Source: Acidovorax sp. sic0104
Lineage (GTDB): Bacteria > Pseudomonadota > Gammaproteobacteria > Burkholderiales > Burkholderiaceae_C
Length of the DNA stretch: 64,000 nucleotides
Direction of reading: 5' to 3'
Assembly: GCF_019219095.1 (NCBI RefSeq)
Contig: NZ_JAHUWH010000019.1
Span: 1 to 64,000, forward strand
Every line of letters starts with the position of its first letter. Positions within the stretch are counted from its first letter, which is position 1. Shown in pieces: positions 1-8,698 of this stretch. The notes beneath the pieces are model-generated. The model made no database searches, had not been told where the DNA came from, and saw nothing but the letters and a program-made list of their open reading frames with translations. Both the position numbers and the translations under genes were made by a program.

Positions 1-209
1 ACACCTGTCGCAAAATGCCGCCCAACCCTTTCATCGAGAGGACTCGCCCCTGCGAGCCGGGTCGTGCCTCTCATGTCAAACGTTGAATGTCTGCTTCTTG
101 ATTCCATCAGCGACGGCTCCTGGCCGATAGTACTCATTCATGACCGATATGCGAACGACTGCAACCGCTGCATTGCAGTCTCTTAGTCGCGTTGCGAAAC
201 CCGGAGGGT

Positions 210-785
210 CTACCGTCGAGTCCTGAAGGTTATGGACCACCGCAGCTCGCCCGTCGGAGCCACACTGTGCTGCCACCCCCACCGCGCTTCCCCTGCGAGC
301 TTGTAGATGGATCTCGGTGCCACATCCAACTGCACCACTTTGCGCGCAGCGGGAGCATCCGGGTACGGCCTGAGCCGCAGCGTCGCGTGCCCGCTCAGTG
401 ATACCCCCACAATCGTCTCAAAATCGGGCACGTCCCGGTGCCACCCCAGCGGCGTCCCCGGCGCGTACTCCGCGACCAAAGCATGGACAAGATCGCCGGG
501 CGGCACCCCCAGCCATCCCGCCACGCGATCCCGCAGCCCAAGCAGGCGCTCGTCGAGCGCGATACCCGGCTGCATCTGGTTCGCATCAAAGTCATACGAC
601 CCACCAAAGCTCACCACCCGTCGTCTTGCAAGGTACTGTTTGTACCGCGCCGCATGCAGCGGCAGTGTCTGGATGATCCCGATCAGCTCCTTCTCTTCGT
701 CAAGGCTCAGGAACTCAGGCTCGTAGACCAGCCCCTCGATGGAGGACTTGATCGGCCCTTCATCAAACAGAGTCGCTTGTGTCAT
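210..785 (-). CDS. alkB: AlkB-family 2-oxoglutarate/Fe(II) dioxygenase
   Basis: Predicted cytoplasmic direct-reversal repair enzyme that oxidatively removes alkyl groups from damaged bases. The 191-residue product has the family's metal triad: H116 and D118 in a WHRDVPDFE segment and H173 in WGWQHSV, followed by the RWSITFR strand that holds 2-oxoglutarate. The start at 785 is chosen because an AGGAG ribosome site lies just upstream; a longer in-frame start at 866 would run into the dnaE2 fragment. It begins 10 bp after the dnaE2 stop, so the two were probably co-transcribed as a DNA-damage operon. The 209 bases to its left hold no gene I can support. Confidence 0.9.
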   Translation of the reverse strand: MTQATLFDEGPIKSSIEGLVYEPEFLSLDEEKELIGIIQTLPLHAARYKQYLARRRVVSFGGSYDFDANQMQPGIALDERLLGLRDRVAGWLGVPPGDLVHALVAEYAPGTPLGWHRDVPDFETIVGVSLSGHATLRLRPYPDAPAARKVVQLDVAPRSIYKLAGEARWGWQHSVAPTGELRWSITFRTRR

Positions 786-795
786 CCCGCTTCTC

Positions 796-1842
796 CTAAC
801 GGAAATCCCGACTCTCGGTTGCCAGCCGTCCCAGCATGGGCGACAGATCCGCCAGCCGTTCCGCAATCAGATTGCACACCTCCCCCTCGCGCTGCCAGCG
901 CCCCTTCACCGCCATCAGCCGCGACCCCAGCAGCACTTCCCGCTGCGCCTCTTTGATGTGCCGCCAGCAGATCACCTGGGTCGCACCATGCTCGTCTTCC
1001 AGCGAAACAAAGATGGTCCCCTTGGCCGTCTCCGGCTGCTGCCGCAACGTCACGATGCCCGCCGTACGCACAATCCGGCCATTGGGAATGCGCCGCAGTT
1101 CTTCGGAGGTCTTGAGCTTGTACTTGTCGAGCTTCTTGCGCAGCAGTGCCATGGGGTGGGAGCGCAAGGTAAGACCAACAGAGGCGTAGTCCCAGAGCAC
1201 GTCTTCTCCCTCCGGCGCTGCAGGCAGTTCCAGAAACTCCTCATCTACCGGCGCCTCCTGCAGCAGTTCGGGCGGCGCATGCAGCGCGGCAGCATCCCAC
1301 ACTTGCTGGCGCCGATGGCCGGACAGCGTGGCCAGCGCTCCGGCGGCCGCCAGCAGCTTCATCTCATGCTGTTCCAGCCTTGCTCTACGGGCCAGCTCCT
1401 CGGCGTTGTCGAATGGACATTTGCGTCGAGCAAGCACGATGCGCTCTGCGCTATCGGTCCGCAGCCCGCGAACCATGTGCAAGCCAAGACGCACAGCGGG
1501 TGTCGTGGGCAGGTCCTCTAGAGATGACTCCACATCGCTGTACATCACATCCACCGGCCGCACCTCCACGTCGTGGCGCTTCGCGTCCTGCACGAGCTGA
1601 CTTGGGCTGTAGAACCCCATGGGTTGCGAGTTCAGCAGTGCCGCAAGGAATGCCGCCGGCTCATGCCGCTTGATCCAGCAAGAGGCATAGACCAGCAGCG
1701 CAAAGCTGGCCGCATGGCTTTCCGGGAACCCGTATTCGGAGAACCCCTTGATCTGCTCAAAAATCTGTTCCGCGAAAGCCCGGTCGTACCCTCGCGCGGT
1801 CATCCCGTCCACGATCTTGCTGTAGTACTTGCCCAGGCCAAG
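796..1842 (-). pseudogene. dnaE2: Error-prone DNA polymerase DnaE2/ImuC, C-terminal third only
   Basis: About 348 residues match the end of the SOS mutagenesis polymerase: a YGFPESHAASFALL block, the helix-hairpin-helix region and the terminal OB-fold (around IVRTAGIVTLRQQPETAKG). Complete family members are near 1,050 residues, so the PHP and catalytic palm domains are missing. Recognisable homology stops at GLGKYYSKIV near 1842, where the DNA switches to the beginning of ligD on the opposite strand. imuA and imuB, the usual partners, are not in the window. The fragment cannot encode an active polymerase. Deletion, inversion or a misassembly could each explain it. Confidence 0.85.
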
Positions 1843-4362
1843 CGCGACTTCACCAAAACCTCCGAGCCAGCGGGCGTCGCAGCGAAACCACCTCGTCGCG
1901 CAAAGGGCGCGGCGGAGCCGCTGCAGTTCGTGATCCAAAAACACTGGGCGTCCCGCTTGCACTACGACTTTCGACTGGAGATGGACGGCGTGATGGTGAG
2001 CTGGGCAGTGCCCAAGGGACCATCGTTCGACCCCAAGGTCAAGTCCATGGCCATCCATGTCGAGGATCACCCCATCGACTACAACACCTTTGAGGGAACC
2101 ATCCCCAAGGGCGAGTACGGCGCTGGCAAGGTCATCATCTGGGACCGCGGAACGTGGGAGCCCGTGGGCGATCCCCGGGATGGCCTGGCGCAGGGCAAGA
2201 TCATGTTCCACCTCCACGGCCAAAAGCTCGCAGGCCTCTGGGAACTCGTGCGCATCTCCAAGCCGGGCGAGAAGAAACAGGACCAGTGGATGCTGTTCAA
2301 GAAGCGCGGCGACGCCTGGGCGCGCCCGAGCACGGAGTACGACGTCATCGCCGCGCTGCCCGACAGCGTTGTCGAAACGCCGCTCGGTCTCGCGGAGGAG
2401 CGCGAGGACGCTATCGGCGCGACAGCATCAGGCGCCGCGGCGACACAACCGCTGGCCAATGCGCGCAAAGCACGCCTTCCCGCCAAGTTGGAGCCGCAGC
2501 TCGCCACGCTGGTGTCGTCGGTTCCGCAGGGCGACTGGATCATCGAGACCAAGTTTGACGGCTACCGCATTCTTGCCCGCGTGGAGGACGAAGAGGTCCG
2601 TCTGTTCACGCGCAACGGCAATGACTGGACCGAGAAGCTGCAACAGGTCGCAGACGGCATCGCCGAGCTTGGCCTGACCCGGGCATGGTTGGATGGTGAG
2701 ATCGTGGTCCTGAACGACGCTGGCATCCCGGATTTCAACCGGCTTCAGAACGCGATCGACAACGCGCGCACGCGGGACATCGTAATGTTCGTCTTCGACA
2801 TGCCTTACCTGGGCGACCAGGATCTGCGCGGCGTCCCGCTCGCAGCGCGGCGGCAGTTGCTCAAGGAACTGTTTGATGAACGCGAGAACGGCATCGTCCG
2901 GTTCAGCCAGACCTTCGAGGTGGCACCATCGCAGCTGCTGGGCGCCGCGTGCGATATGGGTCTTGAGGGCCTGATCATTAAGCGGGCGGATGCACCGTAT
3001 GTATCTGGAAGAACCGAAACATGGATGAAGCTCAAGTGCCAACACAGGCAGGAGTTCGTGGTGCTCGGCTTCACCAACCGCACCGGCGCCACCAAGGAGG
3101 TGGGCAGTCTGCTGCTGGGCTATCACGAGGAGGGAGAGCTTGTGGCGGCCGGATCCGTCGGCACTGGCTGGGATTCCTCGACGGGGGCCGAGCTGCATGC
3201 CCGATTGGTGAAGCTCGAAGTTCCGGACCCGCCTCTGGACGCCGCCGAGTTCAAGCCGGGCCGATGGTCCAAGCGCAAGGTCGGTGCCGAGCGGTGGGTT
3301 CGTCCCTCCCTGGTGGTCGAGGTGGCTTTTGGGGAATGGACACCTGACAAGCGCATTCGCCACGCGGTGTTCCGGGGTATCCGCACGGACAAGCCCGCCA
3401 GGATGATCACACTCGAGCGCGCCAAGACTCCTGCACCCACGGCCGCGCCCCCTATGGCGACGAAGTCAAAGGCAGCGGCCGCTATCTCCAAAGTCAAGAT
3501 CACCCGTCCCGACCGGGTGATTGACCCCAGCACCGGATTGCGCAAGATTGATCTTGTGCGCTATTACGAGAGCATCGCCGAATGGATGCTTCCCCACCTC
3601 AAAGATCGACCGACATCGCTAGTCCGAGCGCCGACCGGGATCACGGGACAGCTGTTTTTTCAGAAGCACCCGGAGAGCAAGATGCCGGGCCTCAAGGAGC
3701 TGGACCCGGCTCTGTGGCCTGGACACGAGGCGCTGTTGGCTGTGAACTCCGCAGACGCGCTGATTGCGGCAGCGCAGATGAACGTGGTTGAGTTCCACAC
3801 CTGGAACTCCAAGGTCGCGCGCATCGACCAGCCGGATCGGTTCGTGCTCGACCTTGATCCTGGAGAAGGTGTGACCTGGCCCATGCTGCAAGAGGCGGCA
3901 GAGCTCACCCGCGTGATGCTCGCCGAGCTGGGCCTGGAGTGCTGGCTCAAGACCAGCGGCGGAAAGGGCCTGCATGTGGTGGTGCCGATCACACCGAAGC
4001 GGGATTACACGGAGGTAAAGGCGTTCTCGCAAGCGGTGGTTAAGCACATGGCGCGGGTCATCCCGAACCGGTTCGTCGCTGTGATGGGCGGCAAGAATCG
4101 CGTTGGGAAGATCTTTATCGACTACCTGCGCAACGGCCATGGGCAGACAACAGCCTGCGCGTTCTCAGCGCGCTCGCGGCCCGGGATGGGGGTTTCGATG
4201 CCGGTGGGGTGGGAGCAGCTCAAGGAGCTCAAGGGCGGCGCACAGTGGACGATTGCGACGGCGCGGGAGTATATGAGTTTTCAGCAGGAGGATCCGTGGG
4301 CGGGCTTTTGGAAGAAGCGGCAATCAATAGAGAAGGGGCGAAAAGCTCTGTCGCTCACCTGA
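1714..4362 (+). CDS. ligD: DNA ligase D (phosphoesterase-ligase-polymerase), native 5' end missing
   Basis: Bacterial non-homologous end-joining enzyme. Domains in order: 3'-phosphoesterase (RLHYDFRLEMDG near 1954-1989), ATP-dependent ligase with the adenylated lysine in KFDGYR at 2551, and the primase-like polymerase with the LDLDPGEG metal motif near 3847, SGGKGLHVVVP and FIDYLRN. The body looks intact through the stop. Family homology begins at AKRDFTKT near 1835; everything in frame upstream is antisense to dnaE2. The ATG at 1714 is therefore only a convenient start, with no ribosome site, and the native start is lost. Its Ku partner is not in the window. Expression is doubtful without a captured promoter. 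Confidence 0.85.
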   Translation: MAFREPVFGEPLDLLKNLFRESPVVPSRGHPVHDLAVVLAQAKRDFTKTSEPAGVAAKPPRRAKGAAEPLQFVIQKHWASRLHYDFRLEMDGVMVSWAVPKGPSFDPKVKSMAIHVEDHPIDYNTFEGTIPKGEYGAGKVIIWDRGTWEPVGDPRDGLAQGKIMFHLHGQKLAGLWELVRISKPGEKKQDQWMLFKKRGDAWARPSTEYDVIAALPDSVVETPLGLAEEREDAIGATASGAAATQPLANARKARLPAKLEPQLATLVSSVPQGDWIIETKFDGYRILARVEDEEVRLFTRNGNDWTEKLQQVADGIAELGLTRAWLDGEIVVLNDAGIPDFNRLQNAIDNARTRDIVMFVFDMPYLGDQDLRGVPLAARRQLLKELFDERENGIVRFSQTFEVAPSQLLGAACDMGLEGLIIKRADAPYVSGRTETWMKLKCQHRQEFVVLGFTNRTGATKEVGSLLLGYHEEGELVAAGSVGTGWDSSTGAELHARLVKLEVPDPPLDAAEFKPGRWSKRKVGAERWVRPSLVVEVAFGEWTPDKRIRHAVFRGIRTDKPARMITLERAKTPAPTAAPPMATKSKAAAAISKVKITRPDRVIDPSTGLRKIDLVRYYESIAEWMLPHLKDRPTSLVRAPTGITGQLFFQKHPESKMPGLKELDPALWPGHEALLAVNSADALIAAAQMNVVEFHTWNSKVARIDQPDRFVLDLDPGEGVTWPMLQEAAELTRVMLAELGLECWLKTSGGKGLHVVVPITPKRDYTEVKAFSQAVVKHMARVIPNRFVAVMGGKNRVGKIFIDYLRNGHGQTTACAFSARSRPGMGVSMPVGWEQLKELKGGAQWTIATAREYMSFQQEDPWAGFWKKRQSIEKGRKALSLT

Positions 4363-4438
4363 GCGCTTGAACCATTTCTGGGCCGGCAACGCGACGGCCG
4401 AATCATCTGCTTGCCAACGTCTTGCAGTTATCGCAGCT

Positions 4439-4882
4439 TCAACTGTCTTGCCAAGAGTCTCTGAGGTGCAGGAGCGGGAAAGGTCTGCCGGTTCCGTCGA
4501 GTTCGGAGCGACCTACCACTTCGAAACCTTCGGCAAGGTAAAACTGAAGTGCGTGGGGGTTCTGTTCATTGACATCGACGGTAAGGGGGCCCTTCAGGGA
4601 TCGAGCATGGTTCAAGAGCAGTCGGCCACCACCGCGGCGCCTTTGCTCCGGGTCGATGAACAAGGCCTCCAGGGACGCGTGATACAGCGCCATGAAGCCC
4701 ATGGGGGTGCCGCCGTTTTCAAGGACCCAAACCTCCAGCTCACCGAGGACTTTGTCGCGAACAATTGGCAGCAGGGCTTCCACATCGCTCATCGCCAAAA
4801 ACGTGTGCGTTGCCACCACGGAGCGGCGCCACAAGGTCACCAATGCGTCGGTCTCAGTGCTACGTGCAAGTCGAATGTGCAT
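4439..4882 (-). CDS. GNAT N-acetyltransferase, YjaB-like
   Basis: A 147-residue GNAT-fold protein resembling E. coli YjaB along its length: an N-terminal LWRRSVVATHTFL helix, the LEALFIDPEQRRRGGGRLLL acetyl-CoA loop (the R/Q-x-x-G-x-G/A signature near residues 70-90), and the NVNEQN-like VDVNEQNPHALQFY plus GRSELD end. The acyl acceptor is unknown for this family. It converges on ligD (76 bp between stops) and lies downstream of the damaged MazF-type toxin gene. It may share that transcript, because I see no strong promoter of its own. Confidence 0.85.
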   Translation of the reverse strand: MHIRLARSTETDALVTLWRRSVVATHTFLAMSDVEALLPIVRDKVLGELEVWVLENGGTPMGFMALYHASLEALFIDPEQRRRGGGRLLLNHARSLKGPLTVDVNEQNPHALQFYLAEGFEVVGRSELDGTGRPFPLLHLRDSWQDS

Positions 4883-5025
4883 AGGTTGATACGGATGAAG
4901 GTGGGTGGCGATCTTTTGAAGTACGTTGCTGGAGTTGTGCGCGTGGGGATAAGCTGAATCGCCTTGGCGCGCGACGGGCTATGGGAGCGCTGACTCGATT
5001 AAGAGTTGGCTTGGGGCTTCGGCCC

Positions 5026-5417
5026 TCAGCCGCGCCGATGAAACGATCGGAGCACGAAGCGTAACCCTGCCACCACTCATCCACGCGTTCTTGTGAGAGT
5101 TCGCCTATCAGGGCGCCTAGCTGTGCCTTGTAGATGCAGGACACCTGGGTCGAAACGACAACGCTCTGCCGCGCAAGCCCGCCCTCACCAGGGTGGAGCA
5201 GCACATTGCCTGGCTCTGCGGCCTTGCGCAGGTTGGAGCTCAACGCGCACACGATGACTGTGCCGATGCGCGAGTGATTGACCACATCGTCCTGTACCAC
5301 CAAATGGGGATGCGGCACCCCGGGCACGGCTCCCTTCGTCGGGTCGGCCGCGATCCAATAGAGTTCCCCTCGGTTAACTGCTCGGTCGCAGGTTTGGGTT
5401 CCGGTCTGTCTGTCCAC
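5026..5417 (-). pseudogene. PemK/MazF-family toxin with C-terminal frameshift
   Basis: The N-terminal 105 or so residues match a PemK/MazF endoribonuclease: VNRGELYWIAADPTKG, the HPHLVVQDDV strand, VCALSSNLRKA and GNVLL. The GTG at 5417 is the only plausible start and no clear ribosome site precedes it. After SQERVDEW the open frame runs on to 4860 as a basic, low-complexity tail unlike the family. Shifting frame near 5076 (one G lost from a GAGGTGG context) restores VVAGLRFVLRSFHRRG followed by a stop at 5026, the expected end and length. So this is a one-base deletion or a sequencing error. No antitoxin gene lies immediately upstream, which makes the locus look orphaned. Confidence 0.75.
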
Positions 5418-5567
5418 GGGGTATCGTTAAAGGGACATTGAAGATGGCGGTAAACTGGTGGGAGCACCGCAATGCCAGGGACTATTGGCGCGCTGGCAGA
5501 GGGCCACGCGCTTACAGCTGGTTATTCCCTCCTGCTGGGCTACTGCAGGAGTACATGTCAACAACAC

Positions 5568-6527
5568 TTAGGCGTCTGTTCTCCGAGCCACTGTGTCACA
5601 TTCCCAGAAGCTTTGCAGCGCACTGCAGAATGCGGCCGGTTGTTCATCTGGCCACATGTGATCGGCGTGGTCCACCACAAGATGGCGTGCTTGGGGCATG
5701 GCCTTCGCTGCTGCGTTGCAGACTACGCTGAACACTGGACGCGTCTGCGCGCCCTGAGCCACGCACACCGGAACGCACACGGAGCGCAACTGCTCCGCAG
5801 TGATGGCGGGCGGGGGCGTTTGCGTCATCAGCAGCGGGATTGTGTGCGCGTTGTCGCGCTGAATCTGCCGCCGGTGCGCGGGCTGCTCACGGAAGTACCC
5901 CTGCCGCTGGCCCGAGGCATCCATCAGCAATTCCACGGCACCTGGCAGATCGCCGCTGTGCAATGCTGCGCCCATGGGTCCGTACATCCGCGCTGCGTCT
6001 TCGCCGAACACTTGCAAGGCTTGGGCGTCGGTGACATAGGTGGGAAAGCCGGGTTCATACACGAACACGCTGCGAAGAAGATGTGGGCGGTGACAAGCGA
6101 GGTACAGCGCTGCATGGGCGGAATAGGACCATGCCACCAGGTGTACCGGGCCGCGGTTCATCCCTTCGATGAACGCGGCCAGGTCTTCCGCGTGCGTAGC
6201 GACGCCAAACGGGGCTGAGTCTGCGCGGCGGCGCAATGGGTCCGCGTCCTCCGAGCCAAAGTGATAGCGCAGGGTCACTGCGGTCGTGCGCCATTGCTCG
6301 GCTAGCAAGGCTTGGTGCGGTCGCCACATGCGTGCGTCGGCCAGGGCGCCGTGCACCAGCACGGCTGCATCGCCACTACCGGCCTGCGCGTATGGCATGC
6401 CCGTCACAGTGTCGATGCCGTGGTGGATCCATTCAATCATGTTGTTGTCGTTCCAAAAATAGCTCTGTGGTGAGACCGGCGTGCGCGCAGCTTGGGCCGC
6501 TTCGGCCTCATCGCTGCACGGCGTCAT
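5568..6527 (-). CDS. Alpha/beta hydrolase
   Basis: Predicted serine hydrolase of about 319 residues. An oxyanion-hole LVHGALADARMW follows the first core strands. The nucleophile elbow is AWSYSA rather than the usual GxSxG. A C-terminal VVDHADHMWPDE supplies the catalytic histidine region. The substrate cannot be read from the sequence. The ATG at 6527 lies 5 bp after the TrpF-like stop, so the genes are probably coupled. An internal ATG at 6440 (MIEWIHHG) is an alternative that removes a poorly conserved leader. It is the last gene of the leftward ABM / TrpF-like / hydrolase operon. Confidence 0.75.
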   Translation of the reverse strand: MTPCSDEAEAAQAARTPVSPQSYFWNDNNMIEWIHHGIDTVTGMPYAQAGSGDAAVLVHGALADARMWRPHQALLAEQWRTTAVTLRYHFGSEDADPLRRRADSAPFGVATHAEDLAAFIEGMNRGPVHLVAWSYSAHAALYLACHRPHLLRSVFVYEPGFPTYVTDAQALQVFGEDAARMYGPMGAALHSGDLPGAVELLMDASGQRQGYFREQPAHRRQIQRDNAHTIPLLMTQTPPPAITAEQLRSVCVPVCVAQGAQTRPVFSVVCNAAAKAMPQARHLVVDHADHMWPDEQPAAFCSALQSFWECDTVARRTDA

Positions 6528-6532
6528 GACAA

Positions 6533-7201
6533 TCAGTGAGTGGCCGATCGGATTGCTTGCACATAGGCAGAGAGCTTCGCGGCATCCAGGCGTCCCTCCG
6601 TCCTGACGCCGGAGCAAATGTCCAGTCCAAAGGGCCGCACGGTGCGGATGGCCTCTGCAACATTGGCCGGCGTGAGCCCGCCCGCAAGAAAAACCGGCCG
6701 GCGCGCGCGGCGCACAAACTCAGCGCTGACGCCCCAGTCGTGCACGCGGCCCGTTCCGCCGAGTAGGGGAATGGACGCGCCGGGCGAGCCGGAGTCCAGG
6801 AGAAACGCGTGCACGAATGCTTCGTACCGGCCCAGCAGGTCTAGGGCCATCGCGTCCTCCACATGGATCACCTGGACGATGCGCAAGGACGGCAACATTT
6901 CGCGCAGGCGCTCCAACTCCTGCGGCGCAATATGGTTCACGATCTGCACGGTGGATACCGCACAGCGCTCAACGTGGGCCGCGATGGCCGATGCAGTGCA
7001 CTCCCGGGTCAGCAAGAAGACGGAGATGCCTGCGGGTACCTCCAGCGCAATGGAGCGGATCGCGGCGTCTGCGATGATTCCCGGCCCGCTGGGCATGTCG
7101 CCCACCAGACCCAGCGCGTCGGCGCCGGCCTGGATGGCGACGTCAGCCTCGGAGAGGCTGCTGATGCAGCAAATTTTGATGCGTGGGGAGGATAGGAACA
7201 T
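6533..7201 (-). CDS. TrpF-like (phosphoribosylanthranilate isomerase family) protein
   Basis: A 222-residue TIM-barrel protein of the TrpF family. It keeps RIKICC (the catalytic cysteine region), GADALGLV, FLLDS with the catalytic aspartate, GGTGRVHDW and LAGGLTPANVAEAI. The usual VQLHG strand is replaced by VQIVNH, so the substrate may differ from phosphoribosylanthranilate. No trp gene is nearby; neighbours are an ABM-like protein and a hydrolase. I take the ATG at 7201 because family homology begins there. A GTG at 7300 overlaps the upstream stop as GTGA and would add 33 non-conserved residues; neither start has a convincing ribosome site. Confidence 0.75.
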   Translation of the reverse strand: MFLSSPRIKICCISSLSEADVAIQAGADALGLVGDMPSGPGIIADAAIRSIALEVPAGISVFLLTRECTASAIAAHVERCAVSTVQIVNHIAPQELERLREMLPSLRIVQVIHVEDAMALDLLGRYEAFVHAFLLDSGSPGASIPLLGGTGRVHDWGVSAEFVRRARRPVFLAGGLTPANVAEAIRTVRPFGLDICSGVRTEGRLDAAKLSAYVQAIRSATH

Positions 7202-7296
7202 ACTGCGAAAAAGCGCTGAACTGCGAGAAGCTACCGGGACGCACTCGGCGGTCTGCCAACGGAGCAGGCCGATGCCGGTCGGCGCCGCATGCGCGC

Positions 7297-7647
7297 TCAC
7301 TCAATGGGTGCGTCAGGATTGAGCGGGGTACGTGCAAGGCCGGAAAGATCCAATGTGCCACCGGTGACCTCGTGGACTACGGTAGTTTGCGGCGCTGCTA
7401 AAGCGCCGGTGGCCAGAAAGCTCTGGACGGTTTCGGCGTACAGGGGGTTGCTCTCCAGGGCGTCGATGGAGGCTTGATCAAGCCACAGGCTCAAGACACA
7501 GCGCGTGTCACCCGTTCCGAAAAAAACGGCGCCCAGGCATCCCGGCAAGGACGCAAACATGGACCGCGAGCGTTGGGCGGCGAAGGTGTCGTAGGTCGAG
7601 CTCGCGCCCGGCGAGACTCCTGTGGTCCATAGTCTTGCAAACAACAT
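7297..7647 (-). CDS. ABM-like dimeric alpha-beta barrel protein
   Basis: Small 116-residue protein with the pattern of the antibiotic-biosynthesis-monooxygenase fold: an opening MLFARLWTTGV strand, a helix ending in RSRSMFASLPGCLGAVF, then a CVLSLWLDQASIDALE strand and helix. Members range from monooxygenases to proteins of unknown role, so no reaction is assigned. A good CAGGAG ribosome site precedes the ATG at 7647. It is the first gene of the leftward operon leading to the TrpF-like protein and the hydrolase. A 211-bp gap separates it from the AraC gene upstream and probably holds the promoter. Confidence 0.7.
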   Translation of the reverse strand: MLFARLWTTGVSPGASSTYDTFAAQRSRSMFASLPGCLGAVFFGTGDTRCVLSLWLDQASIDALESNPLYAETVQSFLATGALAAPQTTVVHEVTGGTLDLSGLARTPLNPDAPIE

Positions 7648-7858
7648 GTACTCCTGATGGTTAAGCGCCTTGGACCCCGCGTGTGGCTAGACCCACAGCG
7701 GCCGGGCGAAGCAGCGCGCTGTCCGGTTCGGCGGGCCAAACGCAGCCCCCGTGCCCTCACGGCCACAAAAAAAGTGAATTTGCCCGAGTGTGGGGCAGTC
7801 CGTCCAGGCTGTCTTGTACGAGATTGCTGCCTAACTGCGGCGCTCGCCCCTGTCACGA

Positions 7859-8698
7859 TCACTCAGCGACTTGGCGCTGGTATCTCGCGGGCGCAACACC
7901 GTAGCGCTGCGTGAAGGCACGCGTCAGGTGCGCCTGGTCGGCCAAGCCGGCGCGTACAGCGACCTCGGCGGAGGGGGTTCCCTTGGCAAGCCAGCCTTTG
8001 GCTGCGTGAAGCCGCAGTGCCATCAGCATTTTGTGGGGGGTGACATGGTACTGCGCGCTGAACTGACGCAAAAAATGAAAGCGGCTCAGGCCCGCCACCG
8101 CAGCCAGATCGTCCAGCTGGATGGCTTCGTCCATGTGGGCCTGCATGTAGTCGATCACCTGCGCAAAACGTCCTGGCGCGGCCTCCTTGCGCGCAGGTCT
8201 GCATCGCGCGTGCGGACGCAGCGTCTGCAGAAACTGAAGCAGGAGACCGTCCAGCTCCAAGGCGTCCTGCGATTGCCAGAGCGCCTGCAACTGCGCGCCC
8301 AGCAGCCTGGCGGTGCTCAGATCGCCGTCCACCAGCACATCGCGGAACGACCAGCCTGCTTCATCCACGATCTCTTCCAGAGTGCCAGGTTCCAGGTACA
8401 GCATGCGGTAGCCCCAGCCTTGCGGGCACTCGGCACGACCGGCGTGTAGTTCATCCGGGTTCATCAGAATTATCGAGCCTGGCGCCGCCAGGTGGTCAGC
8501 TCCTCGGTATCTGAACCGTTCCACACCCTCATGGACGATGCCCAGGCCAAAGGCTTGGTGCGTGTGGGCTTCAAAAGCGAGGCGCACAAACCTTCCCTCG
8601 ACAATTTCGACCCCGGGCCGGTGGGCAGGCCTGCGGTATTCCGCGCGATCGCGGGGGTCTTCAAACGAATAGCGGATCGACTGCAAGGTACGCCTCAT
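7859..8698 (-). CDS. AraC-family transcriptional regulator
   Basis: A 279-residue regulator with an N-terminal cupin-like sensing domain (HTHQAFGLGIVHEG, then PGSIILMNPDELHAG) and a C-terminal double helix-turn-helix (IQLDDLAAVAGLSRFHFLRQF and a second motif near AEVAVRAGLADQAHLTRAF). Its ATG overlaps the stop of the upstream GNAT gene as ATGA, so the two are translationally coupled. It sits upstream of the ABM / TrpF-like / hydrolase operon in the same direction and is a reasonable candidate to control it. The inducer is unknown. Confidence 0.9.
   Translation of the reverse strand: MRRTLQSIRYSFEDPRDRAEYRRPAHRPGVEIVEGRFVRLAFEAHTHQAFGLGIVHEGVERFRYRGADHLAAPGSIILMNPDELHAGRAECPQGWGYRMLYLEPGTLEEIVDEAGWSFRDVLVDGDLSTARLLGAQLQALWQSQDALELDGLLLQFLQTLRPHARCRPARKEAAPGRFAQVIDYMQAHMDEAIQLDDLAAVAGLSRFHFLRQFSAQYHVTPHKMLMALRLHAAKGWLAKGTPSAEVAVRAGLADQAHLTRAFTQRYGVAPARYQRQVAE

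Noticed and set aside
7491-7862. A 123-codon frame overlapping the ABM gene and the promoter gap
   Set aside because: Arg/Ser/Pro-rich shadow composition with no ribosome site, overlapping a better supported gene.
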